Assembly (NCBI GenBank): GCA_016801885.1
Contig: CM028895.1
Location: 10,626,001-10,690,000, forward strand
Length of the DNA stretch: 64,000 nucleotides
From: Toxotes chatareus
Taxonomy: Eukaryota > Chordata > Actinopteri > Toxotidae
Direction of reading: 5' to 3'
In this document: in pieces, positions 25,473 through 38,568 of the stretch
Numbering within the stretch: the first letter of the stretch is position 1
How the letters are laid out: the number at the start of each line of letters is the position of its first letter
Position numbers and translations under genes: made by a program
The notes under the pieces: generated by a model
Database searches by the model: none
What the model saw: the letters and a program-made list of their open reading frames with translations, nothing else
Told to the model about the DNA's origin: nothing

Positions 25473-26513
25473 GGGAGATGTTAGTATGTAGAGTAATCAA
25501 ATGGTTGCCTTGGTACAGTACGATTGCTGCGAGGGAAGCAGTCAGCAAAATGTAAGATAGTTTAGTACTCTGGAAATCTCAACCAAATGAAAATGAGCTT
25601 TATGTTCTTTCCTGCTGATAAATGTTGCGGAGTGATTCAGTGACAATGTTATGTGACAGCTTGTTTCTTGTAGTCTGATATGGGTCACACTACTGGCCAT
25701 ACATGTTAAAAATGAAATTGCCATCATGTGCTGTTTTGCGTCCTGGGTACACGGCTGAGTTCAGCTCTTCTTGGCAAAGCAGGTTGTTCTTACAAACATG
25801 TCAGTGAGGGCAGCTGTGGGGCTCATGTGTCCTTTGGAGAATCCAGCGACACTGACATAAGGACTGGCATGGCAACAGTCTGTTTATGTAGCACTGCCAG
25901 TATAGACTGACTGCTGGTAGTACTTTACCACTATGGGGTGTGTCATATCTAATTATTAAAGGATTGTTTGCAGATTCACTTTGTAAGCAAGATGGAAACA
26001 GTTCCTGTCACGTTTGTTAGCTGATCCAAAAGAAAGTAGACCTCTGACAGGCAGAAAGTCTTTCGTTATTGCTTTATTATGTTTTTTTGTCAGTGTAACT
26101 TTTAGGGTTAACATCTTTCATATTTATAAGTTGTTTTGAACTTTAGCTACAGATAAGAGAAGCACTGTCTTACAAAATACTTTACCCATTGCTTATATTT
26201 AAAATTTGCAGTGAGGAAAAAAAATAGTGTGAAGGAGACATGTCAAAAGCACACTTCGTGTGCTGCATCTCACAAGAAAGGCCCCAGTTTAATCAGGGTT
26301 TATGGAAAGTGAAAACCACATGACAGTACATTTTACATAACGTATTATGCCGTAAAAGGAATACTGTAGCTATTCCAACAATCTTCCCATTCATAAAACT
26401 GCTTAACGTCAGCTGAGGTTCCAGGTTGCTGCAGGTTCAGCACTTTAACGAGACAAAGTGGTAATGAAACTAAACATAATGAACGTGCAAGGTAGTAAAC
26501 CACAAAACACATG

Positions 26514-26515
<2 letters not shown>

Positions 26516-26560
<45 letters not shown>
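26516..26560. repeat. (CA)n microsatellite
   Basis: About 22 CA units in the gpatch2-lpin1 intergenic region. Confidence 0.95.
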
Positions 26561-26567
<7 letters not shown>

Positions 26568-27023
26568 ACCAGAGCAGTACAAGATGAGACAGCAGCTGCG
26601 ACAGTGTACAGTGTGGCATTTTGACATGCACTTCTTGTTACTCAACAACTTATCAACCTGCAAACTAGTTCCAACTCATGAACAAAACATGTTTTTGTCA
26701 TCTGGTTGCTATTTTTTCCTCCTTAATTTGAATTCACAACAGTGTCATCTAACAGAGAGCTCAGCGTTGGTAGACTGTGATGGAAAAAGCCAAACATTCT
26801 TCCTTTTCTGGTTTAGCCCAGAAGGACTGCTTCACAGTCTGGAAAAACAATTTGTTTCTGCGCGCACGCACACACACACGTTGAACTGACACTTGTTATA
26901 GAAGAGCTGCATGTGAGGCTGTTGTAGCCTGTGTAGTCTATCAAATGTTTGGCCCGTTGCCAGGAGGTCCTACATAAAGAGAGAGAGATTTTGTTGTCCA
27001 GATACTTTGGCTTCATTCCCACT

Positions 27024-27027
<4 letters not shown>

Positions 27028-27061
<34 letters not shown>

Positions 27062-27116
27062 TTAACAGCTTAGTAGACCTACATATAGATGCACTTAGTG
27101 CATCTATATGTGCCTC

Positions 27117-27172
<56 letters not shown>
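27028..27172. repeat. (AC)16, palindrome, (TG)27 composite fold-back
   Basis: An AC run at 27028-27060 and a TG run at 27119-27172 flank a perfect palindrome: 15-base arms 'acatatagatgcact' at 27081-27095 and its reverse complement at 27097-27111, with one base between. AC pairs with GT, so the composite can form one long hairpin or cruciform. It lies some 700 bp upstream of the presumed lpin1 first exon. Confidence 0.9.
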
Positions 27173-27173
<1 letters not shown>

Positions 27174-27301
27174 CTGATTAAATATGGTTCAGCTCTGCAT
27201 AAATGCAAACACCAGTCACCCACATCCTCCTGAAACACAGTCTCACCGCAGGGTCTCAGGCTACAACTGCTAACATCGCATGTGCCACCAGGCAGGGCTG
27301 T

Positions 27302-27325
27302 GATTGGCCAGAAAGATCACCTCAC
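27302..27325 (+). promoter_or_regulatory. candidate NF-Y (CCAAT) plus SREBP (SRE) module upstream of lpin1
   Basis: ATTGGCC (inverted CCAAT, core 27303-27307) is followed by ATCACCTCAC at 27316-27325. The classical LDL-receptor sterol regulatory element is ATCACCCCAC, one base different. Paired NF-Y and SREBP sites are typical of sterol-regulated lipid genes, and mammalian LPIN1 is reported to be SREBP-1 responsive through SRE and NF-Y sites. Binding here is inferred from motifs only. Confidence 0.45.
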
Positions 27326-27359
27326 TGCATCAGACTGACTCGGTGACTCGAAGTGCTGA

Positions 27360-27880
27360 CGTAGCCCCTCTATTTCCCGCCGTCAGAGCAGAGAGTAACT
27401 GCTGGAGACTATTTCCTCCCGTGCTCTTTAAACCGAGACGCAGTAGCGTGGGAAGGTTGCGCTGAAACTCACAACACAAAACGTATGTTTTTGTTATAGG
27501 ATGAAAATCACAATTTCGTTAACTCACATTACACATTAAAGACAACCTAATGAAAAAAGTAGAGAATTAGTGGCATTTCGGGGCTCGGCCGACTTGTATA
27601 AATAAATAATTAATATAATAATGAATTAAATAAAAATGAATATAAGTCATAAAAACTTTTGAGAATACCAACTATGACGCAACCACTTAAGTGGCTTCAA
27701 CAATGTGAGCGAGCGGCTGCTGTTCTGTTGCCACTGTGGCAGCCGAAACGATGAGTTTGGCAACGCAACATCTCAACAGCTGATTGGTCAGGAGGCGGGT
27801 TTCCGCTGCAGGTGATGTCAGCCCCTGACAAGACTCCGCGATATAGAGAGAGCGAGAGAGGCGGACTCAGTCAGTGAGAG
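27360..27880 (+). promoter_or_regulatory. lpin1: probable lpin1 promoter region
   Basis: This stretch just before the presumed noncoding first exon has an E2F-like TTTCCCGCC near 27371, a second inverted CCAAT (ATTGG at 27783-27787), a nearby GC-box-like GGAGGCGGG, and a higher CpG count than the flanks. No clear TATA box was assigned. The transcription start cannot be fixed from sequence alone. Confidence 0.45.
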
Positions 27881-27884
27881 AAAT

Positions 27885-28104
27885 GAGAGTCGGTTTGACT
27901 TAAATAGTCCGTTTTTTCTTTTTTTTTTTTTTTTTTGACGCTTTAACTCGATGACAGCGAGTCAGGGGCTACATCACAGACTCAGACATCACCTCTACAG
28001 GGAAACAACTCTTCTATAATGTGTTGTTGTGCTGTCACGCGCCGCTGAGGAAACGCCAGTCTCCGTGTGTTGGTAAAGGCTGTCAGCATATTCAGCTTTA
28101 AAAG
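27885..28104 (+). other. lpin1: probable noncoding first exon of lpin1
   Basis: The 3' border is a good donor, AAAAG|GTAGGG at 28104/28105. The next acceptor that fits is at 30835/30836, 12 bases before the lpin1 ATG, giving an intron of about 2.7 kb. Vertebrate lipin genes have untranslated first exons. The 5' border is approximate. Confidence 0.45.
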
Positions 28105-30835
28105 GTAGGGGTCTATATTTGTAATGTGTTTGACTGCACCTGGCCGTTTAAATGGTATGAGCGATGAATGGACCTTATCTGTTTTTCTCACAGCTGGACA
28201 TACCTGTCATGATCAATACTGTGTCCTTGTAGCTATTAATCATTTATCATACATTGCTTACATTTTCCATTCGCACTGGTGTACTGTTAGGATGATATGA
28301 GTCAGCAATTTAGCTAATAATATTTGATATTTAAATTTATTTCTCTTTAAAGGTGTGGTTGGATTATTTTGAGCTGAAGAGTAACTGTTAGGGACATATG
28401 TAGTCATGTGTACGAGTCTTTTTATTTAAACTACTAATTCATCACTTACATCCTCCGCCTCCAGGCTGAGGCTTTTAATTTTCTTAAATATATTTTAGGT
28501 CTGTAGATTATATTTTGTGGGGCATGTCTGTGTCGTAAAATGGGACTAATCAGACTTGAAAACGAAAGTCTCCCTGCTCATACAAGCAACACATGATCTG
28601 CTGAGTGGCCCAGCCAGATTCCAGCCTGTAAGGAAATCTTCATAACTGCAGCTTTGTAAATCCATTGAACTCATGAGCAAACCACATCCAAACCACTAAA
28701 GGCTCTGTTTAGTTGTTCTGTAAATAAAGGGTACAGTTTTAATCACCACAAGTCATTTTTGAACCCAAGCAGTCCTGTCAGTGTTTTGAGACATTGTTCC
28801 TCTTTTTTTTTCGTCTCATCTGTAAAATCTATTTTTGGGTGATGCCGCCTTGAAGCGTGAAGCATTGTTTCAAAGCAAAAGTCCTCTGCTTTGAAGATCA
28901 GCTGGGTTTACTGACAGCTTTGTAACTCAACACCTCAGTGAAAAGTGCAATTAATAATTTAATGTGGTGATGGTCATCTATAAGAGATATTTCAAGATTC
29001 AGACATGGCCCTGACTCCTCCGATTCATCTGCTGCTCTAAAATTAGGACTCCTGGTTTTCTGTAAGGGGCCTCTTCTCCTGGTCACATGTTCTCAAAGAT
29101 GGGGGTTGGGGGGTTAATGTTGGCATTGTTCTAGGCCTCTCTTCCCTTGTGCTGCAATCATTTTTGGGGCCCACTGCCAACTGAGTCAAGGTCAGACCCC
29201 CCTTCCTTGTATTAGACAGGAGTTAAGCTATACAAGTGTAATTTATCACATTTGGCCATTGGTGTTTGCGTCACAGAAACCTAAATTGTGCCAGCCAGGA
29301 TAATGTTGAATGGACTCTTGATTTAATTTATTTCCTTACATTCTTTACCTCACTCTGTGCTAATACTGCTCAGCGCTAAAGCTATGTGCATAATATCTTA
29401 TTCCTTACAGTAGTTTGTTTTAAAGTGAAACTGTCACAGATATTTAGTAGGGAAATGTTTTTAACTCAGATGTAGAGAGTAGTACCTTAACACAGGGTTA
29501 ATACTTGAGTGGAGAATCTGTGTGCCTACACTGAATAATATGTAATGATAACTGTGTTTATTGGCATGTCATATATCAGAGAGAACAAAAGATCATTGTT
29601 TTTTTTCTGATAATTTTGCATGTTTTTATTTTGAAAGCCCTTTGTCAGTAAATTTGACTTGATTCAGAAATTAACAACAACAAAAAAAAGAACATCAGGA
29701 CTAAATGTTAAAACTAACAGGAAGACCGTTTTCATGGTTTAAAGCCTCAGAAAAGATAAATTGTTTCTCCATGACTCAAAAACTCAGCTTATCTGCTTGA
29801 TCAGATTTCAATGACAGTGACCAAACAACAAATGTCATCAGATTCTGATTCAGATGTTGCTAAATACAGATTGGTGCTTTTACATGACATCACCTTTTTA
29901 TTCAGCTGAGTCCACTTCCACTTAAAACAAGTGAAACCGAAAGAAAAGCTATAGAAATTGAAGCTGATTGAGAAAATACGTTATCAGCGGCTTCAAGGAC
30001 TGAACTATGTTGAAAGAACAGAAATGTGATCACACCACTTTTATCTTATGTTACTCTGCGGACATCATTAGTCCACAAACAAAAACTGTGTACAGTGTTT
30101 GAATAACATAGACTAACAAAGTGGTCTGTAGGTGTTAGAGGACAATGGAAAGATGAACAGCATACTAATCCTCACTCTGAGTCAAGTATTTGGGCAACAG
30201 TATCCATTTTCCTCAAATGACATTTACACTGACAACATTGACAGCTCTTTTCACACGTCGCCGAGGTGTTTTTGATCTCACAGCGCCTTAGTTTAGCTCT
30301 GCACCTCCTTCACCAGACGAACACAGACTGGTCTAACTTGGTATGTCCTTTGACCTCTGGCGTCTGAATGGAAAACAGTTGGACTGGATTTCCAGACTTG
30401 TCAGGAAGGGTAAAAGAGTCTGGGAAGGTCAAAGTGGCAATAGGTTCTCTTAACAGTATGTAGGCCACAGACTGTTACTGATCGGTTACTAAACAGGAAC
30501 CAGCCACCATGTCCTCTTTCCTCAGTCATACCAGTCATAGTGCTGCTCAAAGACTGACTCCAGATCAGAGTTTAAGAATAACTTCACCTCACTTCCAAGG
30601 ACAGTTATGTGAAGGAGTGTTATACGTCATCAGTGGCTTGATTGACAGACTGAAGAATGGTACGGCAGATGCCTGATCATAAACACCTCTTCCTCTGGAG
30701 TTCACGGCATGGTTGTGTCCGGTGTTGTGGAGCTTAGTAATCACGATTGCGTGATTTAAGTTGCAAATTTAGACCTTTTGTTATGGATGTAGTTTAAAGT
30801 TTTGACGCTGAATCATTTCTTTTGTCCTCCATCAG
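28105..30835 (+). other. lpin1 intron 1 (inferred)
   Basis: No exon-like segment, RNA gene or strong repeat was recognised in these 2.7 kb. It ends in a normal acceptor (TCCTCCATCAG) at 30835. Confidence 0.45.
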
Positions 30836-30847
30836 ACCCGCCAGACC

Positions 30848-33800
30848 ATGAACTACGTGGGCCAGCTGGCAGGCCAGGTGTTTGTCCAGGTCAAAGAGCT
30901 GTACCGAGGCCTCAATCCCGCCACCTTATCCGGCTGCATTGATGTCATTGTAGTGAGACAGCCCGATGGCTCTCTGCAGTGCTCGCCCTTCCACGTTCGC
31001 TTCGGCAAGATGGGTGTCCTCCGGTCCCGAGAGAAAGTGGTAAGGAGATAAAAACAAGTGATTTTTTTCAGGTAAAAGTTCAGTGTTGTAGTTTGTTCAA
31101 CTTTTAAATTCTCGTCTTCGCTCCCCTTCTCTCTCCTCCAGGTGGACATGGAGATCAATGGAGAACCAGTGGATCTACATATGAAGCTTGGGGACAATGG
31201 AGAGGCATTCTTTGTGCAAGAAACAGAAAATGATCAGGTACGAAGAACATTACTTTTCCTTTGGTGGCGACAGCTGTAACAGTGTCTGCATGTTAAAACA
31301 TTTTGTGCATAACCATAATTGTTTCAGCATTGGCCTAATCATTACTGTCTTAGCCTACAGGGGAAAAACTGACAGAGCAATAAAGCACTTTGGAAAAATG
31401 GTCTAGACTGTTATATTCGTTGTAATTCAAATGGTAATACAGCATTTAAGTTCATTCATTGGTGCACGTTGATTCAAATAAAAACACACACCACTCTCCA
31501 CCCCTGTGATGTGCTGAAACTTAGACACACCCATGTTTACAACCGAGAAGCATTATCCAAACTGTCTTTCTCTTCACACACAGTCATAGTAGTTTCAACA
31601 AGGTCACGCTGTGTGCAGAGTTGGCACAGAAGCCAGGAATGTTTTCCTTTCCTTTTTGGCTGAACAGCAATCCTCTGTTCATTAGCAACCGAGAGTCCTG
31701 AATGTGGCACTTTCCGATCCAGGCTTTCTGACCTATATTAAATGCTGTGGCCTCAAGATTGAGATGGAGTGCAGGTTCTTTGCAAAGAAATATGCTTATA
31801 GAAAATTTAAGTAGAGCCTGTGCATTTGTGAGATTGGCTTGACTATTAGAGAAATGCTTAAAGGTTGACAAATAGGTGAAATCAGAAATCCTCTGTTCTT
31901 TGTAGTTGTGCTTGTTTTATGAGAACCATTCAAAACTCAGTTTAAAATTCTTTTTCCTCAGTTCTTGGAAAGCTGGTGTTTTCAGTGTTTTCTGATTTTG
32001 AGTTGCAGAATATAAAAAGTTGCGTCGTGTGTGCTGTCACAATAATATTTTTTTTGTATTTTATTTCTTTTTTTTATTGCACACACATGAGGATGTGTGC
32101 AGCCGAAAGACATAAACAAGCTCTGAACTACTGAGGTTGGGGCCTGGCTTCAACAAGGGAAATGGGTGATTTATTCTCCCCAGAGTGGTGTCAGATTCCC
32201 AGCCGTGGAAGAGAAAGGAGGGGAGGAGGACTGTGTCTCTGAACCCTTTTTCTTGGCACAGGGAAGAAAAACGTGAGGGTGCATTGTCAGACCACAAATC
32301 TTTCGATTGTACCTCCTTTTTTCCTTCACTCTCTCTCTCTTTTTCTCTCTTTCCATGCCTCTGCACACACACACACACATTTAAACTCCCCCTTGCTTTG
32401 ACAGCAGGAGACCCTCCTGGAAAGCCTTTTCCTTTCCTAGAAGGAGGGAACATATAAAATAAATGTCCTGTCACAGAGGAAAGGATTGTGAGGAACTGTT
32501 TTAGATTGGCTATTTCATTTTGCGGGCAAAAAATAGCTAGAATCCATGCCAGACAAGATATTTTGGAAGTAGTGTTTTGTTTTTCAGTGTGTATGTATAC
32601 GTGTCAGTGTTTCATGTTAGTGCTAAAGGTAATATCACTGAATATCAGTTTTTATTTGGTCTAAATAACAACAGCACAAATATAAAATACCTCTATAACA
32701 TTTAATTTCAGCAAAATATTTCAGGATTTTTTCATACTGTAGTATTAAATCAGTTGTAGTACAGCTGACTTACTGAAATTTCACAGTTTCTATATGTTGG
32801 TAGTCTTTAGTGCGAAGATCTGGTTAAAATAAGAAATGGCATGAGGAAGCATCTCATCTTCTAGGTCAAATTATCGTAAATAAATTTCAAAGAAAGCACT
32901 CATTGTTTCACTTCTGTTTCTCATCTTAACAGGAAGTGGTTCCCTCCTACCTGGCCACCTCTCCGATCTTGTCAGATGGTGCTGTTCTGCTGAGCTCCTC
33001 CCTGAAGGGGAGGAGCACTGGGCCACCTGTACAGACCCTGGGCTCCACGGGGAGCAATGGAGAGACCGGCAGCGGAATGATGAAGAAGAGGAGGAAGAGG
33101 AGGAGGAAGGCTCGTGCAGACAGCATGAGGAGGGAGGAGAGTGGAGACTATTCGGAAGACGAAGACATGTTCACCATAGACATCAGCTCCGATGAAGGGA
33201 CGGAGATGGAGGGCAGCAGGTGAGAAACTGCGGAGAGAGAGCAGAGGGAAGCAAATGAGTGTGAGGGCGTTGGTAAGAGGAACAAAGAAAGCAAAATGAA
33301 AGGATGTTAAAAAGTGAAGTAACTGGAAATCGTGGAAAAACAATGACATGCACGTGAGGAGTAAGCGACGCACGTGACAGAGTGAGGGAGGGGGAAATGG
33401 GTGGACAGTGAGACTGTGAGATAAACAGTACAATACATCACTGAAATGAGCTTTGAGAGCAGCTGTAATGGAACTGGAGTGTGTCAGGCAAGAATAAACA
33501 GACCAGCCTCTGTAGCAGAAAGGCCTCCAGCTGTGGTTCTGGCACATACACATTGATAAGACAGTCAGGACCATATGGAAAACTCTCTATCAGCCCTGTG
33601 AGTTTTACTGAACATGAAAGAAGAAGTTTTACATGGGAAAAGAGGAAATAGCTTCAGTCTGTGTGTGTGTATGTGTGTGTGTGCTTTTGTGAATGAGTGC
33701 ATGTTTACTTCTGTTTACACACATGTGCATATGTGGCTGCCACGGCGTAACTTGGCCTCTGGTCTGCAGTGGAGTATTTGATCCATAACAGCTTAGCATG

Positions 33801-36800
33801 TGTAGTATGCAGGTCAGGCATGTGGCTATAGGATATACATACTGTATGTTAAAAGTCCACTCGCCATGAATACAGCAGCAGGTGTAAATACACATCCAGT
33901 GACAGATTTTTTTTTCATCTCTGCACATGTGTGGGATTCATTACATCTAAATTCCTGTAAAACAGCACCAGGATGGCTTTCTCATTTGTAAACAGTTAGA
34001 CTCAGAATTGTACACAATATTCAAATATCACACTGGGTGAAAAAAGACACAGCTGCCCGTTCTTCTGCTGACTCAGTCTCAGTAGAGCATCCTGAGTTGT
34101 AGCTTTAAGTGCAGGCAGATTGGAGTAAGTGCATAAGTCCCAAAACAAGTGGCAGCACGTGTTGCCACTTTATTTTTGTTTTGGGATTTGGTTGAAAAGT
34201 GCTTGTGTTTCAGGTCTACATCTCGGGATGTCTTAAGGGACGAGACAACTGTTGGTTCAACTAGCAGTTCTTACAAACAGGCTGGCATCTACACCCGTTC
34301 GGATGGAGAGTGGAGTCCCATCCAGAGGTGCCCAACTCACACGAATAAAAATCTACACACAGCTACATGCTATAATAAACAGAAAATAAACAGATCTATA
34401 ATTGTTGTTTTATCATCTCTCCCTCTCTCAGCCCTGGAAACTCTCGTCCCACCTCTCCCAAGAGTGACTCTGAGCTAATGACCAAGCCGTCAGACACAGG
34501 CGATCAGAATCCAGCCATGCACTGGGCGTGGGGAGAACTGCCACAGGCTGCCACGGTAACTAAAATGTCCTCTGTGCATACAGACACATAAAGAGTGTCT
34601 CTCGTTGTTTTCAGTCCACATTCTCTTCATCCTTTTACCCTGTTTCTCCAGCCATCCTTCCTCCCGGTGAAAACCGACCCTCCACCTGTGTGCCCTGTCT
34701 CCATCCCCGTGTCTGAAAGCACACACTTCCGTGTGATTACCCATGAGACGTCTTCAGAACAGTATGGACCCTGCTCTGAAATATCAGCACTCAGACTGCT
34801 GATGCCGGAGGAGACGGTAGTCACAGAGGAAACAGTCGTCACAGTTGGGATGGAGTCAGAATCCACGACGATGGAGTCCCAGACAGCAACCTCAGAGACA
34901 CAGGTTATGACGGGGGGACGTGTGGTGCCTCGTATGATGACTGACATGGAGGAGACGATGTCGCGTCCGCTTGGCAAGACCGACTCGCCGTCCAAGAAGA
35001 AAGGTAACATTTTAAGGGCACTTCACCCAATAACACAATAAAACTCAATATGATAAAATAAAATCAGTTGTTTTTTTTACTCAAGTGTTTTGAATTGACA
35101 AGACAGATAAAAATACTGACTTCATTGTAGACAAGAGAAGCCGCCATCTCGGTTCTGATGGCATTTACCTGGATGACATCACAGAGCTCGAGCCTGAAGT
35201 GGCAGCACTATATTTCCCTAAGAGGTATGTGGACACACGCATACGCAACACAGAGCTGTGCAAAATGATTTGAGAGTTTCTGGTCCATCCTGATAAGCAC
35301 GCCTCCTTTGCTCTGTAGCGAAAGCAGTGCAACGGTGAGGAGCATCTCAGACCCGGGCCTCCACAGCTCCAGTCTGTCCCCTCAGTCGGTCAGCTCTGGA
35401 GGAGACAGCGGAGTGGACAGCTACTGCGACCCCATGTCTGACTTGCCGTCTATCGCCATCTCTCTGTGTGGAGGTCTCACGGACAACAGGGAGATCACTA
35501 AAGGTAAGATTTTCACACTGACACCAAATGACTGATGTCTAGATGTCACGCTCTGTGTTGTAAGCTGTAGCAGGGGGACAATGAACAAATAATGTGTATG
35601 TGTGTCTTCACAGAGCAGTTCCATGAGAAGATCATCTCCTACCAGCAGTTTGTGGAAAACCCCTCCATCATCGATGACCCCAACTTAGTTGTAAAAATAG
35701 GCTCCAAGTAAGACATTCTCACTTGTTCGAATAAGAAAATATTTGTGTCTCGATAAAGGCTGTTAGCTTTATAAGGATTTATGTGCCACACCCTGCAGCA
35801 AAAATGACCATGTTTTCGTTATTTCGGGGTTTTTTTGCATAATTTATGGAAGTGGTATAAATATATTTTGTTATCTTCTTCAGGTACTATAATTGGAGCA
35901 CTGCGGCCCCACTTATGCTGGCTATGCAAGCCTTTCAGAAGCCTCTGCCAAAGGTAAGAAATTGATAAGCACACAGCACAGACACTCATGTTTCAGGCCC
36001 TAGGTTGGTTGCATTGCCTGCATTCCACTCCCCCTTTTGGATGAAACTGGTACTGCATCCTGTGTGTTCATATCTCTAGACATAGACTGTACTTCTACTC
36101 ATCTATTCATTATGCTGCTTAGTGTCTAGGTTGCAGTCTATAACCTGAAATCCTTTAGTGCAGCCTCAGTCAGACAAACATCCACTGAATCTGTTCTGTC
36201 TGGCCACTCAATTTAAACTTTGTCTTCCCCTCTGTTCTCCCTCCTTCTTATTTTATCACTCCCTCTTTCTTTACTCCATCGCTACATCTGTTCATCCATT
36301 ACTCAGTCATCTTGCCTCACTTATATTCACTCTGGCTTGGAGTTCCTTCTTTGTTGTGTGACCGGTGTGCTGGGTTACAGCTCTGTATGTCAGAACCAGT
36401 GCTCACTTTTTTCTCATGTCCCTTTCTTCTGTTGTTTATTTTATTTTATCTGCCTCCCTCATTCCCCCTCTTCTATCAAATACCACCCACACACTTGCTT
36501 TCTCTCACTCCGTCCGCTTTATTTTTTTCCCCCATTCCGGTCGCAGACACATTTTTGCTTCTGTGTCACTGTTTGTTGATTTATGGTCTGGTTTCAGTTT
36601 TTTAAGTGTGTTTTTATGGCGTTGTGGTTGTTTGGGGTTGTGTGCTCCACTCCAGGCCGCGGTTGAAAACATCATGAAGGAGAAGATGCCAAAGAAAGGA
36701 GGGAGGTGGTGGTTCTCCTGGAGAGGCAGAAACAACAGCACCAAATCGGTAATTTCTACGTTTCTGTCGATAAAGTCAAAGTTTCTGTAGGTGATAGTCT

Positions 36801-37346
36801 TTTCTCGGTCTGTGGCAGCCATGTAAATAAAAAAACAAGCAACTGTTAACAGTTAGTTATTGTTCCTTATTTAACAGATTTATATGTCATATGTTGAGTA
36901 AATGAGTAACACAGATTATCTTGTTTTGTAGGATTCAGCCTCTGAGCATGGCGCCTGTGGTTCTGTTGAGCAAGCTGGGAAAATGACAAGCAGGTAAAAA
37001 ACATCCCTGGCTAATAAATAAAATAAAATAAAATAAAATCTCATAGCCAAGGACTGAACAACTGATTAGTTAACTGATTAACTTTCCTATAAATATCAAC
37101 CTCATCCCTTGTCTGAAAATAGGCATAAAGAAGAATCATCCTCAAGCGATGAAGACCACAGAGCAGCCAACCAGAGCGCTCCCACCAGCCAATCAGAGCC
37201 TGGGCTCGCATCAGGAGGCGTGTCTTACAAGAAAACACTACGACTCACGTCAGAGCAGCTGGTGAGGACTTTGGTTGGAGTACTCTGCAGACTTATTTAG
37301 TCATTATAAGAGTTCTTACCTTCATATATCATTTGTTCTTTTCTTT

Positions 37347-37402
<56 letters not shown>

Positions 37403-38534
37403 TGTCTCTCCAGCTGCAGGACGGTCCTAACGATGTCGTGTTCAGTGTGACCACTCAGTACCAGGGAACCTGTCGCTGTCAGGGAACCATCTACCTCTGG
37501 AACTGGGACGACAAGATAATCATCTCAGACATAGATGGAACCATCACCAGGTGAGTGATACACATAAATATATACCGTGTACATACATTTACATCTGCAT
37601 CTACAACACAGTTGAACTGGAGTGAAAGTGGAGATTTGGCAGAGTCATCTGAAAGCTGTGTACCCCTGTGGCCTAAATTACTTTTTAATGGATTGGAGGC
37701 CTCAGTAGGATCAAACCATCTTTTCACATCAGCATCGTTTTGTCATTTTCACTCACTATTGACGTTGGGGCAGTTTTCGATTTTTGTCTAAAGATTAAAC
37801 ACACGGCTTCCTGCATGCCAAGATTTAACCTTTGATTTTTTCCGCGGTGAGATAAATGACATGGAGTGAGCAGATCGACGGCCCTGTTTTCATCTAACTT
37901 TTAACCTTCTCTCATCCTAAAAAGAATGTTTTCATATCTCTCTTCTTTTTGTCCAGGAAATTAGTTTTTATTATTCTTTTTCGTACTAAAGAACAGACAC
38001 TCACATGTTCAAATATCACTTGTGTGTTTGTCTACAGGTCAGACACATTGGGTCATATCCTGCCCACTCTGGGAAAAGACTGGACCCACCAGGGCATTGC
38101 GCACCTTTACCACAAAGTCAGCCAGTAAGCTTTCATTTATTAGCACACATCTGATTGTTTTTTATCAAAGCTAAAAATGTTTTTATAAGCAAAGCGTAAA
38201 TGCACAAACGGCTAGAGGATTCTGTACATATTTTATTTTGGACTCTCGCTCCACCAGAAATGGCTACAAGTTCCTGTACTGCTCAGCTCGAGCCATCGGC
38301 ATGGCTGACATGACCAGAGGATACCTCCACTGGGTTAATGAGAGAGGCACCATGCTTCCCATGGGCCCCGTTCTTCTGAGCCCCAGCAGCCTCTTTTCAG
38401 CTCTGCACAGGTATCTCATCCAGACAAACACACACATGCACATATTTCTGTAAAGTAAGCTTTCATAGCCTTCTGTGACTTAAGGTTTGTTGTGCTGTGC
38501 TGATTGTTGGATGGGATGCTGTTATATCTTTGTG

Positions 38535-38568
<34 letters not shown>

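Larger units (their letters stand above)
22680..27840. other. intergenic region between divergent gpatch2 and lpin1
   Basis: The region holds the 5' ends of gpatch2 (leftward) and lpin1 (rightward). No coding exon was found on either strand. In human, SPATA17 lies next to the GPATCH2 5' end; I looked for recognisable spata17 coding sequence and saw none. Contents are a 70-bp-armed inverted repeat (24800-25472), two microsatellite clusters and lpin1-proximal regulatory motifs, listed separately. Confidence 0.6.

Noticed and set aside
32061..32474. 137-codon minus-strand frame in lpin1 intron
   Set aside because: Runs through GA/CA simple sequence inside an lpin1 intron; no family similarity and no plausible splice structure.
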